64,000 bases of DNA from Littorina saxatilis (GCF_037325665.1 NC_090245.1:105521309-105585308); one strand, 5' to 3'. Positions 12,750 to 24,675 are shown, counted from the stretch's first letter. Translations and numbers: made by a program. The notes: a model not told the origin generated them from the letters alone.

Positions 12750-13851
12750 GAACTTCGTCTTCTCTTGTTTTCTTGAAACAGCTGCAGCGACTGTGTCTTT
12801 CAATAAACTTCCGTCTTCTCTCGTTTCCTTGTAACAGCTGCAGCGACTGTGTCTTTCAATAAACTCCCGTCTTCTCTCGTTTCCTTGTAACAGCTGCAGC
12901 GACTGTGTCTTTCAATAAACTCCCGTCTTCTCTAGGTTCCTTGTAACAGCTGCAGCGACGGTGTCTTTCAATAAACTCCCGTCTTCTCTTGTTTTCTTGA
13001 AACAACTGCTGCGACTGTGTCTTTCAATAAACTCCCGTCTTCTCTTGTTTTCTTGAAACAACTGCAGCGACGGTGTCTTTCAATAAACTCCCGTCTTCTC
13101 TCGGTTCCTTGTAACAGCTGCAGCGACTGTGCCTTTCAATAAACTCCCGTCTTCTCTCGGTTCCTTGTAACAGCTGCAGCGACTGTGTCTTTCAATAAAC
13201 TCCCGTCTTCTCTCGGTTCCTTGTAACAGCTGCAGCGACTGTGTCTTTCAATAAACTCCCGTCTTCTCTTGTTTTCTTGAAACAGCTGCAGCGACTGTGT
13301 CTTTCAATAAACTCCCGTCTTCTCTCGGTTCCTTGTAACAGCTGCAGCGACTGTGTCTTTCAATAAACTTCCGTCTTCTCTCGGTTCCTTGTAACAGCTG
13401 CAGCGACTGTGTCTTTCAATAAACTCCCGTCTTCTCTCGGTTCCTTGTAACAGCTGCAGCGACTGTGTCTTTCAATAAACTTCCGTCTTCTCTCGGTTCC
13501 TTGTAACAGCTGCAGCGACTGTGTCTTTCAATAAACTTCCGTCTTCTCTTGGTTCCTTGTAACTACGGCAGCGACTGTGTCTTTCAATAAACTTATGTCT
13601 ACTCTTGTTTACTTGTAACAGCTGCAGCGACTGTGTCTTTCAATAAACTTATGTCTACTCTTGTTTACTTGTAACAGCTGCAGCGACTGTGTCTTTCAAT
13701 AAACTTCCGTCTTCTCTCGGTTCCTTGTAACAACTGCCGCGATTGTGTCTTTCAATAAACTTCCGTCTTCTCTCGGTTCCTTGTAACAACTGCCGCGATT
13801 GTGTCTTTTAATAAACTTCTGTCTTCTCTTGTTGTCTTGCAACAGCTGCAG
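12750..13851 (+). repeat. 56-bp minisatellite in GPCR intron, ending on the splice acceptor
   Basis: The motif GCTGCAG recurs with exact 56-base spacing from 12781 to 13845: 19 full units with no length change, plus a partial unit on the left. Each unit carries a pyrimidine-rich stretch (CTTCTCTCGGTTCCTTGTAA) followed by CAGCTGCAG, the same arrangement as the genuine acceptor at 13851. The last unit is cut off by the exon itself. Units differ by a few substitutions, for example TTTTCTTGAAA instead of TTCCTTGTAA. Confidence 0.93.
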
Positions 13852-14055
13852 AACCCGATCTCGAACGCCACGTGCCTGGGCGTGGACAAGACGCTGCTGG
13901 CGGAGAACTCAGTGTACAACAAGATCTACTTCGGCTGGCTCTATTTCCTCGTCATGTGCTTCATCCCGCTCTGCTCCCTCGCCGTCCTCAACGCCTTCCT
14001 CGTCGTCGCCGTCAAGCGCTCCCAGCGACAGCGCAAAGACATGAACGTCAGGCAG
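13852..14055 (+). CDS. GPCR exon: end of extracellular loop 2, TM5, start of intracellular loop 3
   Basis: The exon has 68 codons and is in frame throughout. It opens with NPISNATCLGVDK, an extracellular stretch with an N-glycosylation site (NAT) and a Cys that probably forms the conserved loop-2 disulphide. The hydrophobic TM5 follows (about residues 24-52 of the exon, WLYFLVMCFIPLCSLAVLN), then basic KRSQRQRK at the cytoplasmic face. The acceptor is taken as the AG at 13850-13851; a second AG six bases upstream (13844-13845) would add two codons in the same frame. The donor is CAG followed by GTGAGA at 14056. The exon is GC-rich and the surrounding intron is not. Confidence 0.85.
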
Positions 14056-17000
14056 GTGAGAACATTAGTATGACGAAGTGCAGTGCGTTCAGTTTCATTC
14101 TGTGAGTTCGGCAAATTGACTCAATTTATTAATTTTGCCTTACGCGACTTGTTATTCTTCTTTATTTATTTGCTGATGAAGACCATTTGTTAGAACCGTT
14201 CATTGTTCTTGTGTGGGTGTTTTTTCAATATACATTTTCATTTTTCATGATCCTATTGCTGGGAAATTTGAGTCAGTTCCTGCCAGTCGAAAGCTTACAG
14301 CAAAAACATTTGCGCTGCCAAGGCCAGTGTGCGCGTGATTAGGAGTAACCAGCCACCTGCATTTCTGGCAGAAGGACCGATGTCTTTCACGTACTGTATA
14401 TCTTATTTCAAGACAATTGTTTAGGAGAATCCAGTTTTCATTTTTTCTGTCATCAAAAAAGATTTGTTTTTTCTTGTACGTGTGTGTGTGTTTCTTTTTG
14501 TGTGTGGAGGGTGGATGGGTCTGTCAGAATGTCTCCTCGATTGCCGGATCACTTCACACGAATTCTTCGGCAGCAAGGAACCGTAGGAGCTCGTGAAGAC
14601 AGCACTCTGAAACTTGCAGTCTGGACTGTCAGTGTGGCTTCTTGGGACGAAAATATGTCTTTGTCTCTGTTTGTTCGTGCGTGTTTTGCGACTGTTCTAT
14701 TTGTCTCTGACTGAATGACTTATTAGTTTTAACGTCCTCTTAGGACCAATTGGCCTATCTTGGGACAGGTTGGGTTAATATGCTATGTGGGGGGGGGGGG
14801 GGACAAAACACTGGATAGACATGCAAACAAAGAACACATACGATCCTATGTCTCTGGCGTTGTTGTTCATGCTACTGTTACCTGTTGTTACAATTTCAAG
14901 TTATGCATAATGTATCTTTCCTCCTATACACAGAGCCGCAGGCCAACGAGGCTTGTATAACCTCGCAACCGACAGTCTTTAAAAACAAAATGAAGAAAGA
15001 AAGCTAAGAAAAAGGCTGTACATAAATCTATAATTCCGCACTACTAGTTTAGTTCCTGTCTGCAAACTCCAGACGGTGAAAGGTCTCATCCCATTTGCTC
15101 AAACATCAATCCATTTTGCGCGTACACGGGTCACGCAACGCCGAACACCCCCTTGAAACGGTCCCTCGTTGCTCTAATGCGACTAGTTCACTCCCGGGAT
15201 CAGTCGCATACCGGGTGGCGTGACTCGGCCGTAGCTGGCTTTCCCCCAAGGAAGATGAATGGTGATTACTGGCTGTTCAAAGCGGGATAAGGGAAAAGTC
15301 GCGTCAAGGGAAAGGTGTTTATTTGTAAAATGTTTCGCCCTTATGACCCTTTTAGAGCCAGACGTCGCAGGGACTTTCCCTTGTCATAAAATGGTCTACT
15401 ATCGCTCCAAAAGGTCAATAATTCGGTTTGAGGGGTTGAAATAAACTTGTCCTAAACCAGGGGAAATGTGGACATTTTACAAATGAAGTTTAAAGAAGTT
15501 TTTGAAACCGCCGTTTTCCCTTTAAGTATAGCAAACAATGATGACCAACTTTGACCAGATTAGATACCGGGACTCCAGCGATGTTCTGCCCAAACTCGCT
15601 CCTGAGACTATTCGTCATTACGGGGAATACAAGACTCAAGTATCCAGGACATGCGACGTGCCTTTGAAGGTACAATGACATACCAGTATGTTTTTCTATT
15701 GCCGAAAACAATAGAACTGAGTGACCAATGAAAGAGAGTATACCCCCCCCCCCCACCCACCCCCCTACCCCCCTCCTCCGCAGCTAATCCCCTGCCCGCC
15801 ATCCCAGTACGGGTTTCAGCATGAAATCGATGTGGTTCCGCCTTGAGGGTGAAATTTTAACGGGAAAATACAGCGGACATGCTATTGTAGGGAAATTACC
15901 AATTGTGGGCGAGGAGCTGAAGGCCGGATCACATTAGCTTCCAACCTGGGCTTATCTCTTAAAAACCGTCTTAGATTTCAGTCTGAGCGAGGTGCTTCTT
16001 ACATTCATTTATAATCCAGAGATTTAAAGGAATTTGACATTTCTGGTAAGTGTTGTCTGAACCTGTATTATCCAAACGGAAAGAGAAGACATCCCACACA
16101 AAAAAACCGGTTCTTTTGCCACAGCAACCAGCGAAAAAACCTGCGAAGACATTTCTTAACCCGTGATTTGTAAAAATGTAAAAACATTTTACAAATTACG
16201 TCGAACCTAAAACCGCGATTTGTAAAAATGTTTAAAAAAATCGCATTCCACAAAGTAATACATGCCTTTTATTATTATTAATATTTGTTGTTTAGAGCCC
16301 AGTCAACCACAAAGGGATCCCAGGCCAAACATTCATATGAAAATAAAAGTGTGCGAGTAAATCTGCAAATGTTTTGTTTGGTTTTTTTCGTTTTCGAAGC
16401 GTGATAAGCGCAGATTTGTCTGTCTGTCGGTGTGTCCATCACAAACATGTGCACGCGAGTTCTCAAAAAAATTCTCAACATTGTAATTATCACCAAGCTA
16501 ATAGATCCCTGGACTTTCGAGATGACAAGAAAATATCGGGCGCATTTACGTGATTTGTAAAACATTTTACAAATTGCGGGGCGCGCCCCGTGATTTGTAA
16601 AATGTTTTAAATTTGTACAAATCGTTGGTCAACAACATTACAAAGCTTTCGTCAGATACAAACAAACACCTGTCAGATGCAAATGAAAACCGACAGGTTG
16701 CTTTTCCTTTGCTGGTTTTTGGGCATAAAAATACCGGAAACATTCAGTGAACACAAACCCTAATACGTAGAAGTATAAATCAAACAGTTCTGGCCAGATG
16801 AGAATGTCCCAGCAGGTGTTTTTTTCAGTCGTCTTTGCAAATGTGCTAGTCACTGCTTTTGGGTATGATGTGCAATTATTCAACTGAAGAAACTAGTCTT
16901 CCGCTGACTATATAGGGATAACACGCGTAAGTCTTCCCAAGGTTCTGATAATTCTGTTTGCTCAGACTAATGTGAAGTATGTCTGCCAAAACAGAGGAGA

Positions 17001-19343
17001 TCTCAGAATCTCCTTCCCTTCAAGAATAGCACAAACCCGGGTGAGCCAGTATAAACTGAAGGGGGAACGGTTCCCCGCTTTTAGCAAAACACAGCAAGAG
17101 GAATGTGTGTAGCACATCAGTGATGGTGATAATTGATTTGTCTCGGTCCGCTGATCAGGTGATGTCCTCTTTGCAAAGAAAACATGCAAATTTGCGTCTA
17201 TCTTCTTTGCTTGGCGAAGACTTCATCTTCTTCTGCGTTCGTGGGATGAAACTCCCACATACACTCGTGTTTTTGCACGAGTAGATTTTAACGTGTATTC
17301 GTTTTTACCCCGCCATTTAAGGCAGCCATACGCCGCTTTCGGAGGAAGCATGCTGGGTATTTTCGTGTTTCTATAACCCGCCGAACTCTGACATGGATTA
17401 CAGGATCTTTTCCGTGCGCACTTGGGTCTTGTGCTTACGTGTACACACAAAGGGGGATAAGGCACTAGCGGGTCTGCACATAAGTTGACCTGGGAGATCG
17501 GAAAAATCTCCACCTTAACCCACCAGCCGGGATTCGAACCCACGACCTTTCGCTTTTGAGGCCGGCGTCTTACCACCAAGCCATTGCGCCCGTCTATGCT
17601 TGGCGAAGACAAACAAGCACTGCTTCTATCACTGCAAACAACTTTGTTAAAGTTCAATTGATTATACCAGCTCCCCCCCCCCCCTCTATCCCCACTTCCA
17701 CCCAGTTTTTAATAACAGTTTTCAAAAGTTTTGAAACTGCACTTGAAACTCAAGGACAAATATACGCAACGTCATATATTTCTTTGGTTGCCGTTCAACA
17801 GTTCTTGAAATTGCATAAGACGCACCATTTATTAGCTCTCTTTGCCCGGTTAAAAACATGCTCGCGCAGGCTATTTGTTTCACTGTATTAGTTTATCTGT
17901 CTTAAAAAGACAACAATGTTTGGCTTACACAAAGAAACAACCATATGAATACACCAGACACACCCCTCTGAGAAGCACTGAACAAATGAATGCGAATATG
18001 TATGTGTTACACACACACACACACACACACCGTAAACAATAAAAATTGATGCCGTATTTGTCCATGCCCGCTCACGCGTTCTTTTCGCAAATTGCTGTTG
18101 GAATAAATAAGGCTCACCTCATGGCCAAGTGTTGATCCTGCGAGAGAGATCAGTTAACGTAATTAGGCAAAAGATGCGTGAGGAGAATAACAGCTACGCA
18201 TGTTACATGCCGAAAAAGGTGCAGTCCAATTCTAGTAATAAGGCGCGCTATCTTAGAGAGACTGACTAGTGACTGACTAACTGACTGACTGACTGACTGA
18301 CCGACTGATCTTTAATTCATGAGGGCAGAGGTTTTAGGAACACTCTAGTCTTTCTTTCTTTCTTTCTTTATTTGGTGTTTAACGTCGTTTTCAACCACGA
18401 AGGTTATATCGCGACGAGGGAAAGGGGGGAGATGGGATAGGGGAAAGGGGGGAGATGGGATAGAGCCACTTGTTAAGTGTTTCTTGTTCACAAAAGCACT
18501 AATCAAAAAATTGCTCCAGGGGCTTGCAACCTAGTACAATATATGACCTTACTGGGAGAATGCAAGTTTCCAGTACAAAGGACTAAACATTTCTTACATA
18601 CTGCTTGACTAAAATCTTTACAAACATTGACTATATTCTATACAAGAACCACTTAACAAGGGTAATAAGTGAAGAATTTTATGGGTGAGAAAAGGAAAGT
18701 AAAAGGACTTTGGGGAGGCAGAAATAGAGAAGAAACAAGAAAAAGATCCTAATTAGGTTCACGGCATCGAGAGTGATGCGACCTTCTCTCAGAAGTTAGT
18801 AGAGAAGGCTCCCCCATCCACCACCCGGGGGACGCGCCTCTACGCCAGTTAGGGGGCGCGAGGAGTCTAGTCTTACAACCTGTCCTTAAAACATCTAGAA
18901 CACAATTATTATAATACATCAGTTTGTTTGTTTGTTTGTTTGCTTAACGCCCAGCCAACCACGAAGGGCCATATCAGGGCGGTGCTGCTTTGACATATAA
19001 CGTGCGCCACACACAAGACAGAAGTCGCAGCACAGGCTTCATGTCTCACCCAGTCACATTATTCTGACACCGGACCAACCAGTCCTAGCACAAACCCCAT
19101 AATGCCAGACGCCAGGCGGAGCAGCCACTAGATTGCCAATTTTAAAGTTTTAGGTATGACCCGGCCGGGGTTCGAACCCACGACCTCCCGATCACGGGGC
19201 GGACGCCTTACCACTAGGCCACCGTGCCGGTATAATACATCAGTGATATAGTTATACATATAAGCATCGCAAAAAGAATCGGCAGACAGACAAGAAAACT
19301 AACAAGCAAATAAACGAATAAACACATTATGAAACTAAAAGAG

Positions 19344-19425
<82 letters not shown>

Positions 19426-20249
19426 TAATTTCATGCAATGATCTTTAGAAACAAGTGATAATTATCAGCGTTTAATAATAAACTATCCATGATCAAACAA
19501 TTAAAGATGCGGTGTATGTGTCGTTGCAGAGCCGCGAGAACAACGTGACCATTATGCTGGTGTCGGTGGTGATGGTGTTCATCGTGTGTCAGGTCCCCGC
19601 CCTCATCTACAACATGGCCTACGCCATCTCCATGACCACCGTCACCACCAGCCCTTCCTGGCAGGTACTCTCCACCGTCCGCAACTTCCTCGTCAACCTC
19701 AACTCCGCCATCAACTTCATCCTGTACTGCGCGCTGGGCCAAAAGTTTCGCAGGACCTTCGTCAGGACCTTCTGCCCCTGCGTGGCCAGACGGGCCCGTG
19801 ACGGCTTCCACTCCTTCACCTACAACCACCACGGCGACCTGGCCACCAGCAACTCGCAGAACGGCACCGTCTACATGAAGCTCATGAAGGGGGCCAAGAG
19901 CAAAGGCGTGAAGGGAGAGCGCGGGGGAGCGATTGGGGGTGGGGGTGGAGGAGGTGGCGGAGGGCGGGGAGGGAAGAAGGCGGGTGGTGGTGGTGAGGCC
20001 AAGAAGAAGAGGGGGGGCGGGGGACACCACCACAATCAGCAGAACGGTAACCAGCGGACCAGTAAGACGGACCTGACCAAAGTGGCGGACCAGGACAGCG
20101 GGGTGGTGGTGCACAAGTACTCGCCCCGCGCCTCCATCGACTCCACCAACTGTGATAGCGCCCTCTACCTCGCCGCCACCGGCAGGGGCAAGACCAAGAC
20201 GCGCGTCAGCGAGAGGTCGCTCCTGCCTAAGACGCGGGACGACGTCTGA
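13852..20249 (+). CDS. FMRFamide-receptor-like class A GPCR, 3' part of gene (two exons seen)
   Basis: Spanning entry for the last two exons of a rhodopsin-type neuropeptide receptor; coding parts are 13852-14055 and 19530-20249. A receptor of this type sits in the plasma membrane and signals through G proteins after binding a short amidated peptide. Seen: TM5 in the first exon; TM6 (with VFIVCQVPALIYNMAYAI), TM7 (NFLVNLNSAINFILYC), helix 8 and a long tail in the second. The NSxxNFxxYC form of the TM7 NPxxY motif, and the ENNVTIMLVSVV start of TM6, are features I associate with FMRFamide receptors of insects and molluscs. TM1-TM4 and the start codon are not in any exon I can identify, so the gene is partial here. 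The intron (14056-19529) has GT-AG ends in phase 0. A related orphan peptide receptor remains possible. Confidence 0.85.
14077..14151 (+). mobile_element. Family A 3'-end fragment (A6)
   Basis: Carries only the last 75 bases of the element (GTGCGTTCAGTTTCATTCTG through GCCTTACGCGACTTG), 21 bases after the GPCR exon donor. Confidence 0.7.
14230..14322 (-). repeat. Diverged single R115 unit
   Basis: TGCTGGGAAATTTGAGTC, CCAGTCGAAAGCTTACAGC and GCGCTGCCAAGG match the units of the 4190-5912 array in the same order but with many substitutions. Confidence 0.5.
14323..16159. other. GPCR intron, no gene seen
   Basis: No coding exon or named repeat is recognised apart from short G or C runs (14787-14802, 15744-15755). 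Confidence 0.4.
16160..16628 (-). mobile_element. D2: short TTAA-type (piggyBac-like) element
   Basis: Left flank TTAA (16156-16159) then CCCGTGATTTGTAAAAATG; right end ACAAATCGTTGG then TCAA (16629-16632), a one-base change from TTAA. Subterminal palindromes with GGGGCGCGCCCC at about 16578-16589 match D1 in opposite orientation. It is 469 bases long with no ORF, so non-autonomous. Confidence 0.6.
17222..17596 (-). mobile_element. tRNA-derived SINE, family S3, with target-site duplication
   Basis: The tRNA-like head lies at the right end (minus strand). It is flanked by the 14-base repeat TGCTTGGCGAAGAC at 17208-17221 and 17597-17610. Same family as 10987-11346. Confidence 0.88.
17611..18352. 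other. GPCR intron, no gene seen
   Basis: Contains a short (AC)n at about 18009-18030 and a (TGAC)n stretch at about 18277-18300, and nothing else recognised. Confidence 0.4.
18353..18865 (-). mobile_element. SINE-like element, family S5
   Basis: The 3' end lies left ((TTTC)n tail and TTTGGTGTTTAACGTCG). Flanked by TCTAGTCTT at 18344-18352 and 18866-18874. The sequence matches the interrupted copy at 56755-57721. Confidence 0.75.
18923..19231 (-). mobile_element. tRNA-derived SINE, family S4, with target-site duplication
   Basis: The tRNA-like head is on the right (minus strand, GGTGGCCTAGTGGTAAGGCG and GTCGTGGGTTCGAACCCC). The (GTTT)n tail is on the left. Flanked by ATAATACATCAG at 18911-18922 and 19232-19243. 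Confidence 0.88.
19346..19423. repeat. (AC)n microsatellite
   Basis: Uninterrupted AC repeat about 106 bases before the last GPCR exon. Confidence 0.95.
19530..20249 (+). CDS. GPCR last exon: TM6, TM7, cytoplasmic tail, stop
   Basis: The exon has 239 codons plus TGA at 20247-20249 and follows an acceptor TCGTTGCAG. TM6 covers about residues 4-34 of the exon and TM7 about 48-70. They are followed by GQKFRRTFVRTFCPC, which looks like helix 8 with palmitoylatable cysteines. The tail is about 160 residues long and unusual: a glycine-rich stretch (about residues 134-160, one run of ten Gly) mixed with Lys/Arg and a His/Asn/Gln segment, then a Ser/Thr-rich part with likely phosphorylation sites. 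It ends RDDV, which fits a class III PDZ ligand pattern (inference). The glycine tract is GGN-rich DNA and probably varies in length between individuals. Confidence 0.87.
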   Translation, partial: SRENNVTIMLVSVVMVFIVCQVPALIYNMAYAISMTTVTTSPSWQVLSTVRNFLVNLNSAINFILYCALGQKFRRTFVRTFCPCVARRARDGFHSFTYNHHGDLATSNSQNGTVYMKLMKGAKSKGVKGERGGAIGGGGGGGGGGRGGKKAGGGGEAKKKRGGGGHHHNQQNGNQRTSKTDLTKVADQDSGVVVHKYSPRASIDSTNCDSALYLAATGRGKTKTRVSERSLLPKTRDDV

Positions 20250-20295
20250 CCCAATCCTGTCTTAGGAACGACCACAGATATTCCATAGCTCATGT

Positions 20296-20575
20296 GAGCC
20301 ACCACAGTTCTGATATATCATACAAGGAGTGTTATGCTCCTATGAGCCACCACAGTTCTGATATATCATACAAGGAGTGTTATGCTCATGTGAGCCACCA
20401 CAGTTCTGATATATCATACAAGGAGTGTTATGCTCATGTGAGCCACCACAGTTCTGATATATCATACAAGGAGTGTTATGCTCCTGTGAGCCACCACAGT
20501 TCTGATATATCATACAAGGAGTGTTATGCTCATGTGAGCCACCACAGTTCTGATATATCATACAAGGAGTGTTAC
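20296..20575 (+). repeat. 48-bp minisatellite in GPCR 3' UTR
   Basis: Six near-identical units start at 20296, 20344, 20392, 20440, 20488 and 20536, the last one truncated. The array begins 47 bases after the receptor stop, so it probably lies in the 3' UTR. Since 48 is divisible by three, the array stays open in several frames on both strands. The + reading frame repeats SHHSSDISYKECYA, but it is in a different frame from the receptor and has no sign of being a protein. Confidence 0.92.
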
Positions 20576-23525
20576 CTTGTCTACTGGTTGCTATCAAGAG
20601 TTCATGCCACTGCTGCCTAATTTTCTGACATCCTCGGACAAAACGGCGTCACAGTGCGCGTACAATACGCATGTGCAACTGTCTCCATCGGACTGAAACG
20701 CCGGTCCCGGTGTGATCTGCGCTTGCTGTTTGCCCAAACTCCGCAACGTTTCAAGCATGTTTCAAAGGCAAGATGCGAGCCTCTGGCCACCGAGGTCAAA
20801 TTGACAGCGGAGGCGACAAACACCCTGCTGCTATCAAGTCAACGTTGACAATATATATACTTCATCAGCCCCTACTATGACCTTCAGATTGAGCACATTA
20901 ATCTCTTACCCGAAGAGGTTTACTTGAAACTGTCACCAACTCGTACCAACAGCGCTGTTTGTTGTGTCTTGCGATGATTTCCAGGAGTTGGAAAAAAACA
21001 CACAGAGCGATGCCTTAATGGAGACTTTATTATGTGTATAAAGATTAAAATGATCAGTAGGTCGCTAAGCGCTGGACTTGCTGCACGCAGTCAGATATAT
21101 GTATACAATGTTTCAATGCTGATTATTTGCTACTTAACAGTAACTTTATTTGCGACACTCTGGGCCAACAACAACGCGTCAACAGAAGGCTCTCCATGCA
21201 TAGTGAAACCTTCAACAAGCCGGTATTAGTTCGAAAATCACACACATTTGTACGGGTGACGTGAATGGACGATTGTCAAAGACAACGTTGTAAGAAAAAG
21301 GACATTTTTCAATGGCTGCTGGACTTTGCTCAATATAGACATCATATTTGTGTTTGCTTGTTGTTTTTTCCCACCGGCGATGCGTTAAAAAGCAGGAGTA
21401 AATCAATGGATTCCATTCTTCCCGCGTCACAGAACAACAGTGTGTGTGTAGTAGACAGGAAATAACAGTTCGTATTCAAAAATAGCTCCAAACCACGGCG
21501 TTTTTGTTCGGAAAGGAAGAAACTAGGTTCTACGGCGACGGATTTTTCGAGCTAAGAGAAACAGAACAAGAAAGAAACCTTAGGTTTAACGGTGTGTGGA
21601 TTTCTAGAGTTAAGAGAAACAGTACAAGAGAAACTCTTGGTTCTACGGCATGTGGCTTCTATGCAGCTAAAGAGAAACAGTACAAGAAAGAAACGTTAGG
21701 TTTTACGGTGTGTGGATTTCTAGAGTTAAGAGAAACAGTACAAGAGAAACTCTTGGTTCTACGGCATGTGGCTTCTATGGAGCTAAAGAGAAACAGTACA
21801 AGAAAGAAACTTTAGGTTCTACGGCATCTGGCGTCTATAGAGCTAAAGAGAAACAGTAAAAGAAAGAAACTCTTGGTTCCACGGTGTCAGTGTGATTTCT
21901 GGGCCTTAGACAGTAAGAGAAACAGTGTGTCAAGCCCAGTGATGCTGAAACTGTGCCTGATATACTCGCTCGTGTCACGAGGGGTGGTCTCGAGTTCTAC
22001 CTGCCACCATCCAACCACCACCTGCCATTCATACCTGACTACATCTGATAATGGGTCGTTGGTTGCCGATCTCATCTCCCTGGCAGGAGGGCCGTGTTCC
22101 CTGCTTTCAGACGATTCCTGATAACTCATGGAGCCCTGGTTCGGCGAGTTTTTGAACGATTTCAATCTGGGTTGTGCACATGATTTATGAAGCTGCGCGT
22201 GTGTGTGTCTTTGTGTGTGCGTTTTTAAGTGATATATTTTTCTTGCAAAATTGAGTTTGCATTATGTTTAACAGCGTACTGAGCAAACTCTGTCTGTTTT
22301 TTGTCTTGTTTTACATTTAGTCAAGTTGATATCACGTCACGCAACTTGTTTGTTAAGTTTTGACAGGTACATGAATAATTCTGCCAGATGCTTAGAAGAG
22401 TGTGACGGTTTATAAGTGATACACATTTTGCAATATGTTTAGCACTAAGTATACATTAAAGTTTATAACCAAGCACGTTACCTTGATTAACACATCTTGT
22501 TCTTTGATTCTTGACTTTCGAACGTTAGCAGTTTATCTGCTTCGGACAACTTCTCTCATTTATTATATATTCCAAACGCTCCTTCTTTCCTTTGAATATC
22601 AGCAGCTAATGTTCAGAAATATTAGACTAGTAATTACAGTCAAACATACATAGAACAGTGATTAAAAGACGAAAATTGGAAATACAACGTAACATAATGA
22701 CAAGTAAATCTGAAGCCAAACAATAAACTCCACGAACTAATTTTTGAACATGTAAATTATCCCTCGTCGATCTTCGTAGAAATGACAGGAAACAGTCAGA
22801 AAATTGCTGCTTTATTTGTTATTATATTCAAGACTTCGCAGTGTTTTTATTAGTTCCATGCAAATCACGGACTATTCTCCGAAGCAGGTGGGTAGAAACT
22901 CATCAGACAGGTAGAAATACGATGCTCGTGCCAGCGGAGACAGCAAAACGTGAGAAATAGCCATCAATCATGGATTTAATCAGCAAATACCTACAGCACA
23001 AAAAGACGCATCCAGAAAGAAAATGACACGTTCTGACAGAATTACATTGGATCGCAATTAGTCTGGAAGTGGCTGTGTGTACGAAAGGGAAAAAGTTGAC
23101 AAACATCATGCTGTTTCCACAGGAAATCACTTTCACGAGAACAGCTCCAAAAAGCTTTTGCCATGACAGCACATAAAATATGAGAAGTGCGTGTAGTTCT
23201 TGTCCGGGTGGGGAGGGGGAGGGGCGGGAGGGACAGAGAGAAATAGAGAAGTGAATTCGGAAAACAAAACGTATAACCAGAGCATCGATACTGGACCAAC
23301 AAACTCTCTTTCTAGAATTGAGTTTATTTTATGCTAATGAATTGTTTTTCTCCACCAAGGCCCACCCTATAGCCTTTCGGCGAACACACAGACATTGGTG
23401 TAACTATGACGTGACAATGCAAAACACGAACTCGCCTCTCTAACAGAGAGTGCAAGAAACTTAATAAACCGTTCAACAAATACAGGCGTCCTTTTCCCAC
23501 AAACACGTTTGACCAAGTTTACATG
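20576..23525. other. GPCR 3' flank, one tandem repeat, otherwise unrecognised
   Basis: Apart from the 58-base repeat listed separately, this stretch shows no gene. Where the receptor mRNA ends is not clear; AATAAA at about 22722 is one candidate. Confidence 0.4.
21545..21925 (+). repeat. 58-bp minisatellite, about six units
   Basis: AAGAGAAACAG recurs at 21554, 21612, 21670, 21728, 21786 and 21846, mostly 58 bases apart. Two unit types partly alternate (GTGTGTGGATTTCTAGAG and GCATGTGGCTTCTATG), giving a 116-base higher order in the middle. Confidence 0.85.
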
Positions 23526-23692
23526 ACAAGCAAGCACACACACACACACGCACGCACGCGCACGTACATGCACTCACACACAGACTTTCACCGTCACACG
23601 CATGAACACACACACACACACACGTATACACACACACACACACATACACACGTGTGCGCACACTCGCACACGCGCACACACACACACCGGCC
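23526..23692. repeat. Interrupted (AC)n/(GCAC)n microsatellite
   Basis: CA-rich block with many CG, GT and TA interruptions. Confidence 0.85.
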
Positions 23693-23754
23693 GATCCCGG
23701 GCTTCCTGTTTATCGAGTAACGCCACGACAAACAGGTACGAGTTGAAGAAGGAA

Positions 23755-24546
23755 CAAGTCGCGTAAGGCGAAATAACAACATTTAGTCAAGCTGTCGAAC
23801 TCACAGAATGAAACTGAACGCACTGCTTTTCTCACCAAGACCACATACTCGTAGTTTCCTCAGTCCACCGCTCGTGGCAAAGGCAGTGAAATCGACAAGC
23901 CATGCAGAATAGTGCGGTAGTAGTCGCGCTGAGCAGGATATCACACTTTTCTGTATGTCTATTCTTTTTAGCTTACTGAGTTTGTTTTTAATCCAAACAT
24001 ATCATATCTATATGTTTTTGGAATCAGGGACCGACAAGGAATAAGAAGAAATTGTTTTTAAATCGATTTCGGAAAATTAATTTTAATAATAATTTTCATA
24101 TTTTTAATTTTCAGAGCTTGTTTGTAATCCAAATATAACATATGTATATGTTTTTGGAATCAGAAAATGATGAAGAATAAGATGAATTTGTTTTTGGATC
24201 GTTTAATAAAACTAAAAAAATTATTACAAGTTTCCGATATATTTAATGACCACTCATTCATTAGTTTTTAAGCCACCAAGCTGAAATGCAATACCAAAGT
24301 CCGGCCTTCGTCGAAGATTGCTTTGCCAAAATTTCAATCAATTTGATTGAAAAATGAGGGTGTGACAGTGCCGCCTCAACTTTTACAAAAAGCCGGATAT
24401 GACGTCATCAAAGGTATTGATCGAAAAAATGAAAAAAACGTCCGGGGATATCATTCCCAGGAACTCTCATGTAAAATTTCATAAAGATCGGTCCAGTAGT
24501 TTAGTCTGAATCGCTCTACACACACACACACACACACGCACAGACA

Positions 24547-24614
<68 letters not shown>

Positions 24615-24675
24615 ACGACCCTCGTCTCGATTCCCAATCTATGTTAAAACATTTAGTCAAAACTTGACTAAATGT
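23755..24675 (-). mobile_element. Family A element, copy A5 (diverged subtype)
   Basis: Full length on the minus strand, with an expanded (AC)n block at about 24517-24613. Grouped with A4 by shared substitutions. Confidence 0.85.

Noticed and set aside
13799-14105. Overlapping + strand ORFs around the GPCR exon
   Set aside because: They are other-frame shadows of a GC-rich exon; only the frame with TM5 continues into exon 19530.
17223-17657. 144-codon minus-strand ORF
   Set aside because: It runs through a tRNA-derived SINE with a clear target-site duplication.
19431-20114. 227-codon minus-strand ORF opposite the last GPCR exon
   Set aside because: An antisense shadow of GC-rich coding sequence; low-complexity His/Val/Leu content and no domain.
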